From Prostheceraeus crozeri (Eukaryota; Platyhelminthes; Polycladida; Euryleptidae), in assembly GCA_907163375.1 (NCBI GenBank), contig CAJQUW010012901.1:1-64000 (forward strand): a DNA stretch of 64,000 nucleotides. The letters are read 5' to 3'. Below are positions 45,656 to 58,291 of this stretch, piece after piece; the stretch's first letter is position 1, and the number at the start of each line of letters is the position of its first letter. Made by a program: the position numbers and the translations under genes. Under the pieces are notes generated by a model. That model made no database searches and was not told where the DNA came from. It saw only the letters and a list, made by a program, of their open reading frames with translations.

Positions 45656-48070
45656 AAACTTTCTTCTGCAAGCAATAGATATAAGAAATTCCATACAATA
45701 TTGTTTTCCATTTGTAATCATAGCATAGAAATTAGGATTGTTAAGATTTAGAATACTAACAATGTGCATTCATAGCATTTGATGCCCAGTCCATTTCAAT
45801 TGCGAACAATATCAACATAGACTTTTTCGGGCAACAACGCAGTACATTTTCAGGAGCTTTCGCGCCATCAAGTGTCATACATTATTGCCCTCAAGAATCC
45901 ACGTTAATATTAGATTGTTGCATCAAAGTATTTCATTCAGTGGTCGTTTTCTAAAATGAAAAATGCTGAGCGTGCAAAAGGGTAATAAAAGTGCTCAAAA
46001 TACTCTACTCAAGTCTTTACTCAAAAGATAATTTGACCTTGACCCCACTGAATGTCTGCGTAACGGAAGTGCAGATCAAAGTATAGCGGAAGACCATTAT
46101 CATTTATGGCATCGTATAGCTACAGTTTACACAATTTGTTTGAATACATTATTTTACTTCATTTCAGAGGAGAGAAAAAGAACGCACCATTCACGAACGC
46201 ATTCAAAGAACCCACGACTGATATTCTCATTGCTTGATATTCAATATCCAACCAAGCGTCAGACTTTCCTTTGTTTTACCATTAGTCAATGTCAGACAGT
46301 CTATCAGAATGACCGCTACAAAACTACTTTTGCTAAGACATTGTAAAGCTGCGTAACAACCGAAGCCGGGAACACAGCAAAGCTAAAACGCATCGTTTTT
46401 ATCACCAAGGTAGCATGTTGATTGGATAACAATAAAGAAACCTTGCACTTTTAAATTAGGCTAGCTGGAAAATTAAAAACAATGGATAACAAAATAAGGC
46501 AGCAATAGCAGAATTTGAACTTCCTCTTAGCATTAAACATTACAAGCTTTGAACAATGAGGTCTGCCGACTTGAAAATTAATTTGAATTTGAATAACTGT
46601 CTTTGAAAGGTTGAATGAACGTATTACTGCATGATGCTACACCTTGGCAATCTGTTGTGTAGATTTGTAAAGGTCTAGATCATGAATGGACATTTTACTT
46701 GTCCATGAAATGCTACCATGCAATTTAAATAGTGGTAGACAAGAAAATGGACACCGTCGAATAATAGTTCATTTTATATGATTATAAGCAGAATAAGTAA
46801 GTGTATAGAAAACCAAATGCTTTTGATCTTTCTTAGCTGCATAAATATTTAATATGCAAATATTTCGATTATTATTTAATAATTTTTATTTTGAAATATT
46901 TAATATTTCATGCATTTTTGAAGCGATCATTATACGTACAATATCGGGCTTTTACCATCAGACGTCACAGAAGTCGCGGGATTTGCATTTCGATTTGAAA
47001 ATCACATGCCAGGTTTTATGCGCTTTCTGCATAAACAGTTCATTTCAAGAACTCTTTCATAAAATTTTGTAAATACTATTTTATGTCACTTTTTTCAGTT
47101 TTCTCCATTGCTTCCTCCTTTAGCTTATTAACATCAATTTATTGATATTTTGTAATGTACTCTCAAAGTTCAACAGAGAGACGATAAAGATGATCATTAT
47201 TATTAATGCGATAACGTATATTGTGTACGATAGCCAGATGTACTGATTGTTATAGTTTATGTCTGCATGTGAAAAAGAAAACTTATTATGAAGTGATGGA
47301 CATTTAGGCACACGTCTATCTGATATCATAAGTTTTATTGTACACTGCATCGTTCAGAATACTCGTCTAAGAATTTAAAACAATGCCTAGTATTGTCCAG
47401 CCTACGCTAGCCTAAGCACACTATCAGCAAATGCATTAAGCTTTGTTAATCACGCGGGATGAATCCCGCGGTCCGAGATCACGAAAAATCACGGGATCAG
47501 AAAAGATCGGGATTTTGAAAACCACAGACTATTGCTCCTTCCAAACTCTGAAAGTAATCACTGATGTTATCAATTGTTCTTTGTACAAAGGTCCATCTGT
47601 GACACTGACTTTCCGCTATGCTGAGAGGAGCACATGGATCTACAGATGCTCACTTTGATATTCAATGTCTTCTATCATTTTCTCAATCTTTGAATCGATA
47701 TAGGAGGACAGAAATGCATCACATTTCCTCACATTTGGATGATATCCATATAGAGGGCCTCACAAAACTTCTCACTATTTCTTCATTTCTTCTAAGAATC
47801 CAACATGAAAACTGTCGTCGGCTATTTCTTGTATTCAATTGCCAATTTCAATGTTCAATTCGCTTATCAATGATGCTACGCCAAGAGCACGGCATGACAT
47901 TGAGCAACGGTCACCATGAAAAGAGACTTCTTTCGACAAAGGAGCTTAGCATTAAATCACTCATCTTTGAAGTTTTTTGTCCAATGTTTTAGAATACCGT
48001 TGCATTCAGTCAGTAATGATGACAAATTGCCTTCTCTCTAACTCACTTGTTCACTCCACATTTAACGTCT
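45656..48070. other. Intron stretch without recognised genes
   Basis: Frames at 47443-47992 carry no domain. The only structure seen is the hairpin at 47453-47470. Confidence 0.45.
47453..47470. repeat. GC-rich perfect hairpin
   Basis: CGCGGGAT, GA, ATCCCGCG forms an 8-bp perfect stem with a 2-base loop in AT-rich DNA. It is followed by further CACGGGAT and GATCGGGAT pieces to 47512. Confidence 0.7.
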
Positions 48071-48370
48071 TATTTTCACCGTTTTGCGATGGTTGGACGC
48101 CGTCTAATGCTGGTCCACCTTGATGGCTCTCCACGCTGTTCGGTCTTGTGGGATGATGTTATGAAGACTGAGCTTTCGCACATCCTCCTTGATGTTATTA
48201 AGCCACCTCCTCTTGGGGCGACCGCGTGGGTTCTGTCCAGGAACTTCAAAGGACAAGATCTCCTTTGGCCACGAGTCCTCATTAACCGCTGCATGTGACC
48301 ATACCAGCGAAGTCTTCTTGTACGTATTACTTCTTCAACCTTGCGAATGCCGAGCCTCATGTGCTCTATA
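48070..48370 (-). mobile_element. LINE reverse-transcriptase C-terminal scrap
   Basis: On the minus strand, RLGIRKVEEVIRTRRLRWYG followed by HMQRLM is the post-RT segment of RTE/CR1-type LINE proteins. After one frame change the sequence reads GQNPRGRPKRRWLNNIKEDV, then LHNIIPQDRTAWR, the usual end of such proteins, and stops (~48095). It is distinct from the LINE at 40180-40980. It is truncated on both sides and frameshifted. Confidence 0.8.
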
Positions 48371-48489
48371 ACTCTTATAATCTTGATTCCACATGTATTA
48401 CATCGTCTTTTGGTTTAGACGTCGGTGATATTCTTTGTAACATAATTGGAATATAAACACGCATGATTGATCAGTCTTGTCCTGTAGGT
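48371..48489. other. Short unannotated gap
   Basis: No signal is seen between the LINE scrap and the foldback piece. Confidence 0.4.
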
Positions 48490-49200
48490 AACTTTCCTAA
48501 GTACCTGTAAGGTACAAATTGATAAAGATTTGTGTCAGTTAGGGCAAAATTTTTAATTAATCCATCAACAAGCGAAGGATTTTGCAAGGTATTCTCTTGT
48601 GAATATGTATAGAAATTCAAGCATCTTTATCAAAAACACGTTTACGCACACTTATCATCTAATACACATTCTAAGGCACCTGTAGATGTAAAATTACGCA
48701 CATTTGCCTATGGCAAAGGAAAATCTGCGTATATCTCTATCACCAAAACATCCATCTTATAATTACTTCAATACGAAAACGCATGCAGCAGCATCGAGTG
48801 ATTGTCTTTAATCAAATTACGGCTTCTGCAACATCACCCTGAAGCAGACAAACAGAATTATGGTATGAGTTTTCTTAGTTTTCATCTAGAGTCTTGAAAT
48901 TCTATCCATTTTCATGAGAGAGGAGTTGCTAAAGTGGATGTTAGTGATAGAGATACACGCAGATTTCCCCCTTGCATAGGCAAATTTGCTTCAATTTACA
49001 TCTACAGGTGCCTTAGAATGTGTATTAGATGATAAGCGTGCGTAAAGATGCTTAAATTTCTATGCACATTCACAAGAGGATACTTGTAAAAATGCTTCGC
49101 TTATTGATGAAACAGTGAAAATCTGTGTCCCAACGTATACAAATTTTTATCAATTTGCACCCTACAGGTATCTAAAGGTCCATATACAAGCAAATTTTAT
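48490..49200. mobile_element. Foldback element, family F1 centre (copy 2)
   Basis: 48600-48770 and 48900-49100 are inverted copies: TAGAAATTCAAGCATCTTTA, ACACGTTTACGCACAC and CACCTGTAGATGTAAA blocks are mirrored. The same blocks occur once at 20760-20870 in F1 copy 1. Together with 50165-50716 this looks like one F1-family element split by 49200-50165. Confidence 0.65.
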
Positions 49201-49496
49201 CATACAATTTTAGTTATCGTTCAATCAAACGCCTTTGCGTCTGAAGATGCAGTTTGTAGCACAATATGAATTGTATGTAATGTAAACACTCGATCAACAT
49301 GTTCTGAGAACTTGTAACGCAGTATTGATGCCGTAAATATCTACAATTTTTCTTGTAGAACGTGAACAACGATTCAATAATAATACAAAATGTTGCACGC
49401 ATTTCAGTCAGTATCAGTTCGATGAACTTCATTTATCTGGATTAAAAAACTCGCAGAGATTAGAACGTAGTGCTAGTTTGTACAATAAGTTTCAAT

Positions 49497-49730
49497 ATGA
49501 CGGCTGAGAAATTCATGTGGACATTTCAAAGCATTCAGATTTTGATCAATGCCTACAAGGAAATACCTTGTTTATGGGATACGAAATCGAATGAACATAA
49601 AGACAGATCAAAAAATGATTCAGAATTAACTAATTTGTCAAACACTGTATGCAATGCATCATTTGATGAAATCAAGAAGAAAATTCGAAATCTTCGAACT
49701 CAATGTGCAAGAGAACGCAAGAAAATGAAT
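49497..49730 (+). CDS. Exon encoding a MADF-like (Myb/SANT-type) domain
   Basis: From the ATG at 49497 the frame gives MTAEKFMWTFQSIQILINAY, then KEIPCLWD at the usual MADF position. DSELTNLSNTVCNASFDEIK and KKIRNLRTQCARERKKMN complete helices two and three. MADF modules bind DNA in animal regulators and in the accessory proteins of PIF/Harbinger transposons. A GTAAGA donor follows the last codon at 49731, and the frame stops 20 codons later if unspliced. The exon sits between two pieces of foldback family F1 (48490-49200 and 50165-50716), so it may be cargo or the protein gene of a larger relative. Which of these is true cannot be told here. Confidence 0.65.
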
Positions 49731-50164
49731 GTAAGAAATCCTGACAGCGCCGGATCATCGGCACCATCTAGTGCGAAATGTCAATACTAAAAATATACTT
49801 GAGCGAAATGGCCTAAGTGTAGCAGCCAACTTCTCCTTTGCTGGTACAGATTTTCTCATTGGAACGTCCATCTTCCAGATGCTTCATTACGTAGATTCCT
49901 GACCGATTTCATTAAGTAGATCTTCTAAATCTGTCATAGTGATTCTGAAAAATACTTTCAGTTCGATAGAATCTTCTATTGTGAGTTCCATCCATCATAG
50001 AATTTCTATATCCTCCCAGTTGTTCCCTTCTGGCTATCACTGGTCTCACCCAACAAGATCTAGCCCTTCTCTTCTTATTCTGCCGTTGTCCTTCAAATTT
50101 CTTTAGTACTACTAGTGCCGCGGCAACCTTTCGCTTGTTTATCTTGCAATAATGTACAATGTAC
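49731..50164. other. Stretch after the MADF exon
   Basis: If the donor is used this is intron. No following exon with a DDE or other transposase domain was seen before the F1 arm begins. Confidence 0.4.
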
Positions 50165-50716
50165 AGAAGAGAGCTGTCTACAAGAGAAGTTTATGTAAAC
50201 GCGTCTTCCACCTAGCGGCTTGAACACCTACATGCGCTTTCACAAAACGGTAGTTGCAGAAAGTAATCGTTTACTGATGGCAAAAGTCGCCGATTTGTGG
50301 CTTAACTTGCTTAAATCTCCATCAGTTTGCATCTGCAGATATTTATAGGTGTTGTTGAACTAGTGACTGAGAAATCAAACCACTGGGAAAGGATATAACT
50401 CAGAAAACATAGATGGTATTGGTGAAAGTCATGTGGAAGGTAAATGTAGTAAATGAGACAAAGCTGCAATGCTCCATTTTGATTGTCTGTTGCTATCCGA
50501 CTCGGCGATTTCATTGTAGTAAACATGTTTACTGAAGCTTAATACCAGAAATTATTTTCCGAAAAGACTCGTGACTTCAAGTGGAAGGCTCAGGGTGTTT
50601 CACAAACTAGATTTTCCTAGATTTTTGAAATGTCGATAAGGGATTTTTCCTCTGCAAGATGACCCACTGTTAAAACTATTGCAATTTGTGGCGGGTTAAA
50701 ATACATTATATACAGG
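50165..50716. mobile_element. Foldback element, family F1 right arm (copy 2/3)
   Basis: This is the inverse of 20090-20690: ACCTAGCGGCTTGAACACCT, AACGGTAGTTGCAGAAAGTA, GACTCGTGACTTCAAGTGGA and the end AAACTATTGCAATTTGTGGC, then GGGTTAAAATAC, all match. It is more complete than the right arm of copy 1. Confidence 0.7.
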
Positions 50717-51529
50717 GATATGATTGACCAAACGAAAAAAATCGGGAAGCAAATTTTTTGATCAGGAAAAATCACATCCCTGTATATGCTGCCTGGACTA
50801 ATGTGGCCACGATAATCCAACATCAATGTTTGCAACAACAATCTGCCCACCGATAGCGAAGAAAAGCCTTCAATAATATTTGATCACGCGACCTATCCTA
50901 GTCCATGATTCATGCAACTCACACCAGTACATAGAGGAAAGTAAGTCAGCTTGTTTCAAAGCTAAGTTGACAATTCGATCACACCCAAGATAACATCTGT
51001 CGGTTACACCACTTTCGACCAAATTGAAGATTCGCACTCATGTCATCGCTCGTAGTGTAATTTTCTATCTCCTAACATTGGTCAATAGATACACAGCCGG
51101 CCTACTACAAGGTCTACTTTCCAACACCAAACATATCATGTTTTGAAGACAGAGCTTCAACAGCCAGTCTGACTTTGCTGTAATTATTGTTATTCATGAT
51201 TTTGTACTTGCGAGTAACCTCGTCCCAGATTTTCGAATTTGTCTTCAACCTGTGAGACGTGTAGTAAATGAACGAAATCTCTACCTGTGAACAAGATTTC
51301 ATTCAGAATGAATTAGTTAATGTTAAGTGTAAGTGATTTCCGCTGGTCATATAATAGTCTGAGTAAGATACACGGTGCTCATCTCTCCAACAAGCTTTTG
51401 CCACGACTTTTGAAATGACAGTGAAATTGGCATTGATAACATTGAAATCAGCGGCTTTTGGTAGGATGCTGACAATTTTTGAGATCATTTCAAAGAACAT
51501 CTGATAAAATTACAGACAAAAAAATCGAA
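50717..51529. other. Intron stretch without recognised genes
   Basis: Minus-strand frames at 51114-51302 and 51303-51500 are open. The first has SKIWDEVTRKYKIMN, faintly MADF/Myb-like, but this is too weak to call. Confidence 0.4.
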
Positions 51530-51936
51530 TTACTTCTATCCCCCCCCACATTTCTGTTGTTGACACTCGAAAGTGTTGCATCGTCAACGATCTTCTCTTG
51601 CTCCTACGGGCAGTCTCACTAGCGTCGTATAGCGTTGAGTGTGTAAAACTCCTCTTATCTGACTTATAGAACATTTACAGCCTCAGAATTAGACAACTGC
51701 TACAGACATTTGACTGTAGACAACAATCACACGAAGCTCATGATCACAGTTGTACCTTGCATTCTGAGTATCCAAGGGACCAATCTTTCATCCCAGGGTT
51801 CAACTAAGACTTTTCAGTCCTGCTGTAGTGTCACTTAGTGACAGGCAAGTCTATTCTAAATCCAATGTGACTCACTTTGGCGAAATTTGATGACTTTGGA
51901 AAGCTTGAAAAATGTGGGGGGGAAGAATAGAAGTAC
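51530..51936. mobile_element. MITE-like element, 0.4 kb
   Basis: The left TTACTTCTATCCCCCCCCAC, then ATTTCTG, is the inverse of the right AAAAATGTGGGGGGGAAGAA, then TAGAAGTAC. Terminal inverted repeats are ~27 bp and no coding sequence lies inside. The C-run next to CACATTT resembles the ends of the element at 52030-52692. Confidence 0.55.
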
Positions 51937-52029
51937 CCAAATCATATGCATCTGCTTTTGAAGTGCTGGGAACATTTCACTGACGCTTCATGCCAACGTC
52001 TCTTCTTCAAAGATAACTCTATATTGATC

Positions 52030-52692
52030 AAATAGCACTAAAATTTGTGGCAATTATGGGTTATCTCCCCCCCCCCACGTTTTCAATTTTGTCTGCAGTC
52101 CGTACAAATGAATCAATAATCACAAAACTTCAGTGACACGTATATTAGCATATTTTCTACCCACATGCAGAATTTTATGCAAATCGGACAAGTACTTTTG
52201 AATTAGAGAAGATTGCGTGAAGTGTAGCAATGTCAGCAGCTTGATATGACTTCGCCTGACCTCATCGTCTGAGCAGATAGCACTAGGTCAACAAAGTCAT
52301 GTCGCGACAACTCTACAAGTGATAATGACCCAGACCACATCCTTTCCATCAATGTGCTTAACTTAAGAAAGGTGTGGTGGGGTACTGGTCGTGAAAAAAT
52401 TTCAAATAACAATGGATGAGACGGAGACGGAAAGAGAACAATGCACGAACGAGTAGCAATAATGCGTCGAACACTGACTGTGAACGTCACTGAATGACAT
52501 CGCTACACTTCACGTTATCGTCTCTATTTCAAAAAGTACTTGTTGGATTTGCTTGATTTTTTGTATGTGGGTGTGTAGAAAACATACTCAAATACGTGTA
52601 TCTGAAGTTATGCGACGGTTCAGTCAATTTTACGGATTTTAAATAAATTTGAAACCTGGGGGAGATAACCCTTAAGTACCAAATTTCTGTAT
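52030..52692. mobile_element. Foldback/MITE element with ~220-bp inverted arms
   Basis: The left AAATTTGTGGCAATTATGGG, then TTATCTCCCCC, mirrors the right GGGGGAGATAACCCTTAAGT, then ACCAAATTT. Inner blocks also pair: ACACGTATATTAGCATATTT, ACAAGTACTTTTGAATTAGA and GCGTGAAGTGTAGCAATGTC with their counterparts at 52490-52620. A 85-codon frame in the centre (52233-52490) has no domain. Confidence 0.7.
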
Positions 52693-53108
52693 GGAGATTG
52701 GTAGGTTTCAGCGGGTTTCAGACATTTTCAAAAACGCGGGAGGAAATAACCTGGAAATACTATTATTTCAACCTCGACCAAGGAAAGAGACATCGAGAGA
52801 GTCATAATTCAAACACCTATCGGAACATTGAAGTAGCGCTACATTCAAGCAAAGTAACCACTTCCAATATTCGCTATTATCTCGTTGCAGCAGTTCCTTA
52901 TCTCTGTTCCTTAACAAATGCTCAGTTAAAGAGGTTAATGATAGTCAATATGACCATGTCATTAGAGATTGTCACTTGCAATTAAACCTGGTAAAACTGG
53001 AACACTTACCCCTCATGCGCGCACGCTGGAGCGGAACAATGAGGTGCATTACCAGCGTCTTCTCTGACCTGAGTAGAAAAGCAAGAAAGAATAATGTTGT
53101 TCACTTAC
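52693..53108. other. Intron stretch without recognised genes
   Basis: The 95-codon plus frame 52698-52985 shows no domain. Near 53010 a GC-richer patch precedes the coiled-coil gene donor. Confidence 0.4.
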
Positions 53109-53241
53109 CGGCCAATCTACGTTGCTCCTCTGTTATCCGTTGAAGTTCCTGTCTCAATTCCATAATCCTCAACGCCGATGTCTGCTTGCATTCCGAGAGC
53201 TGAGCCGAACAGTGTTTTAGTTTCCGCCGCCACTTCAGCCG
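53109..53241 (-). CDS. Internal coiled-coil exon of the host gene
   Basis: A TTATCTCAG acceptor (53242 upward) and a perfect GTAAGTGA donor (53108 downward) bound 133 bases. Only one frame is open: 44 codons, entered in phase 0 and left in phase 1. The peptide RLKWRRKLKHCSAQLSECKQ, then LRIMELRQELQRITEEQRRL, is a strongly charged alpha-helical coiled coil with Leu/Ile at a/d spacing. The phase-1 exit pairs exactly with the phase-1 entry of the exon at 24190, making Val at the join, across a 28.9-kb intron that holds most of the window's transposons. Confidence 0.78.
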
Positions 53242-56200
53242 CTGAGATAAAAAACACAGAGTTAACCAATAGCTAGACTTCCCAACGTGGAGAGTAAATA
53301 CAAAGCGTATTGTTTAGTACTCTGAAGATAACAACGTTCAAAAACCGATGCATAAGGTGAAGTATGAAGCTGAGCTGTTGCTCCTTTCACTTAATTGCAA
53401 GAAGCATCTTCGATGCTATAGAAGACAGAAATATACCCGGTTTATAAGAAAATTCATCGCTCTATTAAATCACTCATTGTGACACAGAGGCATGGATTCT
53501 GTTTACAATTGCAGCAGTTAAATGCAAACTTATTTGGTTGTCTCTAAGTAAAACAATGCGCCAATGGAACCATCAGAATCTCTTTGAAAATCCAGGTTTT
53601 CGGTGACATGAGACGGGATCAAACAATGTCAGAGAAACAATTCGGCCCATTAACAATGAAATATATTACTCTTGAAGTCAATTTTATGGACATTGCTTTC
53701 ATGTCCATTTTTATGATCCTGCAGAAATTAAATCATACTTAAGTATGCATTCATGAAAACTTATAGACTATGTTAACCAGCTTACGCAAGGTCTACTTAT
53801 AAACATGTATGCTTACTGTATTCAGAACTGTAAACAACATACTAGTAGGATGAGTTCGTCATCATAGCTAAGCGAGTAAGACTTGATGGACCAATATACT
53901 CGTAATGTGTTTATGTCTTTGTTGAAATGGTACAATAACCGCATTTAGATGGTACTGTCGAGCTTGAGCAACCATGCGTAGTAGCAGATGTTGGTGAATA
54001 GGAATAAGAGATATCGGAGATACTGGGAGTTCCCGTGACCCAAAAGCATCTTCAACCTCGTTCGATTAGGTGATAATTTATCTATTACTTACTCAAAAAA
54101 TCACAATTTTAACCAAACCCGAATCCGACATTTTTCAACCATTCAACATCTCTACTATATATTGCCTCACAAAAAGAATCTACCATTGATTCACGTTTCA
54201 GACTTCTTCCTAAAATCTCGCAAAATGACTTAGAATCCATGCTTATATAGGCGAATGAAATGACCATTACCAAACAATGTTTCCATGTTAATCCAAGTAA
54301 CTTAGACATCAGCAAAAAGTCAAATTTCTATGGTTTCACTGCCATTTTGAATTTTAGGTAGATCATAGGCATTTGAAACGCAGCAGTTCATATTTAAAGT
54401 CATGGATTTGTACGAGTTATGGCTTATTTAAGAAACCATTTGTCAGTAGCAGAATTCATTCAATCAAAAATGGATGGAATAATTATTTATGTGACTCCCG
54501 AAATGCATGTTCGATACAGTGTGGACGCTTGACATTATTGACATGGTCATTGTTTAACATACAATGACCTTAGCGCTAGGCAGACCGATGCATCGTTTTC
54601 AACACCACGCTAACCGTTGACCTGCCAAAACATGGTAAGATGGAGTCGAATCATGGCTTGGAGGCAACACATTTCCTGATTTGTTGCGCTAAGCTTTCCA
54701 GATATAATTAAACTGCCTTCGGATTTCTGGAAACTCCATGACAACAAGTTCACCTAGAAAGACCATGGTTTCAATCTTGATAACAGACTTGCATATGGCT
54801 GGAAAGAATATTACAGCAACACAGATTAAGTAATTGCTTAGTTCAATGGGAGCTAGCCAAATTCTCGTGACCTGTCCTACATCAAATATTGCGATATCCA
54901 CATACTTTTCGAAATTGTCTATTATATATAACATAATAATTAACATATATTGATAAAATTATATATTACTACCTATATTTGGAGTGAGGTTTTCAGTAAT
55001 GTGGTAACCAAAATTTGGTAGCAAAGAACCTTGTGATGCTACGCCTCAATGAGGGTAAATCCATTTTTCATAACATTTGTCAAAAAAACGTGTCTTTTTG
55101 TCAGTGAAATCCTTGGTTCTGAACAGATTTTCATATTTTTTCATCTTGATCCTTAGGAAATCCTCATTTAGATCATGATAAATTCAAATCAATCCTACAG
55201 AGTTTTCTCAATGACGAAATTAACTCAAGGCAAAAGAAGTACCAAAAAGTCTGTCCCGCGCATGGGTACTCTATCTTCTGGAATACATTTCGTTGTGATC
55301 TACTTGAATTATGTAAATAAAGTTATGTATCATGTGAAGGCGCATAAGGCCGTACTTTTAACCAGACTGTAATTCAGGATTTTTTCTTTTTACACTGACT
55401 TGAGATTTTTTCAATTGTCTCCAAAATTTGTCTTCTGACCGATTGCACATTTACTCAACTAAAGATATGTTTCTATTTTCTTTGGATGACAAAACACGTC
55501 ACCTGTATGGTGGTTGATGCGATCCAAAAGAAAAAATAAAACTATGGACACACCACTGAGCAATAGTAAATATAAGAAAACATAGAAATCCGACCACTGT
55601 ATAATAAAGAATAGGGACTAGACAGGCCATGGAGAATGAGAAACAGAGCGTTATGAATATGCGTGTCATGACAGCGGTACCTATACGATGGCGGCTTCCT
55701 GTGGTTGACATTAGGAAGACACCGGCAGCTTATCTTCGTGAGCTGTGACTTTGTAGATAATTTATAGTTGCTATCATCTCTCCTTACATACATTAAACAT
55801 TTTGACTTACGGCAAGAATCTACAAACTGTTTCATGTTTCACTGATTTGAATTCTTCTAAAAGGATCTAGCAAATGGCATACTACGCCGAGCAGCTGCAA
55901 TTTCCTTTCAACAAACAGCTATTTTCCATTCTAGTGTTCCATCTGACCGCGCAAAATGATCGGTCAGGAAGCATAGAAATGATAACGAAAAGTACTAAAC
56001 ATTTAGAATGGAAGTTAAAACTTAATGCAATATAGGAATAGTATCGCACTTTTAGGGGACACAAAATGCATGGATTTGTGTTAATTTTGCATTTAGCGTC
56101 CGATAGAAGTGGATTATTATTGGCATTCTAATATCTCCAATGAAGTAGATATCTATGGCGATGTCAACAAACAATTTAAAAGACAATCTATGTTTTTAAT

Positions 56201-56408
56201 TATCGACAGCTGGGAAGTTTTGCTCCGTATAAATTTCTGACTAGTTGCAAACTTTTCTTCCGGCTGATATCTTTGGGCTTAGAATTAGTCACAGCGTGCA
56301 ATTCTAAGCTTTTTCCAAGTGGTGGTGTCAGTGCCACTCCAACTTAGTTCCCCCGGATGTTCCGCGACCTTGACTTGATTCCCATTTCAGTCAACTTCAG
56401 ATAAACTA
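53242..56408. other. Intron stretch without recognised genes
   Basis: This is part of the 8.2-kb intron between 61480 and 53241. The frames are short and unconvincing (54689-54946, 55542-55835). No repeat family was recognised until the Tc1 element. Confidence 0.5.
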
Positions 56409-58289
56409 CAGTCCGTTTCATAAAAAGTGGATCATCCTAAAATTTGACTAAATAGAACATAAGTATGATACAGAAAGCATTTTTCATGTTATTTTATGTC
56501 CCTAATATATTTAAATGTCCTTATATAATCTAGATAAGCTATGATGTCAGTCAGTAACGGTTCTTAAGAAGCTAAGTAATTTTGTGGCCCTCACCTATTG
56601 TCAATGACATTACCAAATTCGTCTAGGCATTGATTTCGATGATATCGTTGATTTTGACTGATGTCTATCTTTTCTCCACTCTCTTTTTAACAGTTGACGT
56701 AAAGTTGTGATACGCCATCTGTAGGTAGTCAATCGTTGAACGTACGAACGTTAAAGTTTTAGAATACTCCATGACATTATGTCATATGGGATTCAGATGC
56801 AGGGTGAGAAACGAGCTGGCCAGAAGATAATTTTCCTTAAGACCTAATTGAGAACTTGTCATTAAATTGACGCTATACTACTGCACTGTCGGACACGTAG
56901 CTATTAAGCTCGATCCAATAAAATAACCAAGTCGATCGGTATGTCAACAAGCTTTGATCTGTCACTCATTTGGGCGATGTTTGTCATTCGTAAAACATTC
57001 ACCATAGTCGTTCGAGGGAATCATGGTTTTCCTTGCTGTTATGGTGAAGTTCAGAGCGGGCCATTGGTCCAAATCGCCAGCCCAAATCAGTAGAGTCGCA
57101 CCACCTTGTACCCGGGGACGATGTAAATGTCTCGGAATTTCCTGATCAGCATTTTAGTCCATAAATCTCAATCGACCCATCACTATTGCTTCAGGACGGT
57201 ACTGTATGCCTCAATGCGCAGACCAGCACAACCGTATCCCAGTTGAAAATTTTGTCGCCAGTGTACAATGACTCAATTGGCCCTATCTTGAAGACGTTTC
57301 TTTTGTATGCTGATCTGATAATTCGATCTTGGAGAGGGCCTCTATACAGCTCTTGAAATTTCGACTCAAATAAGTCTTTTACGAATAGGTGAGATTAGAA
57401 AATTAGACGAGTCTAGCTCGACTAGCGCATACTCAGTTAACGACCCCCCAGACCCCCTCTAATGGGCATCAACCCCTTTACCAACAATCACCCCCCCCAA
57501 TAATGTCAGCCCCCGATCTCCCCCCCCCCCTTCCCACGTTCGGATGTTTTGATGATGCGCCTGGCCAGCACGAGCCCTCTTTACGGACAGAGCTCGAAAA
57601 GACCTAATCATTATGCCATCGGATGCACATTTGTATAAGGGACATTGTAGTGTCGACTTCGCTTGTAGCTCGCAAAGAAAACCCTAGTTCTAGCGCAAGG
57701 CTGGACACTTTGCCGTTCTTCTGAATTGCGATCTCTTGTACTAATTGTTGTCATTTGTGCTTTGTATTGTTTTGAACCTGTGTAAAGAGATAGATTTCTA
57801 GCTTAAAGCAATCTGGAGTTTGCAACACAACCGCACGAAGTCAGGAATCTATTTAACAATCAGTCATTAACTCCATACTCATATTCAACACAAATCCCTT
57901 TGTGTTTTTGGCCTTTGTGGCGACCGTAGGATGAAATAATGGTGCTATACTGGCTCTGATTGACCGATTTTCTTTATTTTTGTTTTGCTTGATAGCTTTT
58001 GGCTTGTAGAACAACATATTACATAACAAAGGAAACAAATGTAGTTCTATAAGAGTGAGGTATGATTTTGTGTACCATTGCTAAATGAAGATCAAATTAT
58101 CTACTACTTTTTTATCTATAACAGGAAAACAACTCAATATTCATGCTTGAAATTTCCAACAATGATATTAGTAAGCACAAATGACATATCTTCCAAATTT
58201 CAGAGAAATTCGTTCAAGTTTGGCGGAGTTAGACAAAGTTGAAGTTAAGGCGATGTTTAAGGGTGATCCACTTTTTATGAAACAATCTG
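56409..58289 (-). mobile_element. Tc1-like DNA transposon (copy 2, longer)
   Basis: Ends read CAGTCCGTTTCATAAAAAGT on the left and, inverted, CAGATTGTTTCATAAAAAGT on the right. TA lies just outside each end (56407-56408, 58290-58291). At 1881 bp it keeps the internal part that copy 1 (12650-13901) lacks. Shared non-coding blocks include the GGTCAATCAGAGCCAGTATA region near 57945. A C-rich segment at 57443-57530 interrupts the coding part. It sits in an intron of the coiled-coil gene. Confidence 0.9.
56600..57620 (-). pseudogene. Tc1-like transposase remnant (copy 2)
   Basis: The minus strand carries degraded coding sequence parallel to copy 1: the block around the RPRVQGGATLL equivalent near 57110-57080, the middle Asp region near 56950, and the PIEN region near 56780. 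The helix-turn-helix and first catalytic region, absent from copy 1, lies between 57440 and 57130. Multiple stops and frameshifts are present, and a C-run insertion near 57480 breaks the 5' part. No usable protein. Confidence 0.65.
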
Positions 58290-58291
58290 TA

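Noticed and set aside
51114-51302. Second MADF-like ORF on the minus strand
   Set aside because: Only a short W-x-x-V-x-x-KY segment resembles the family; too weak.
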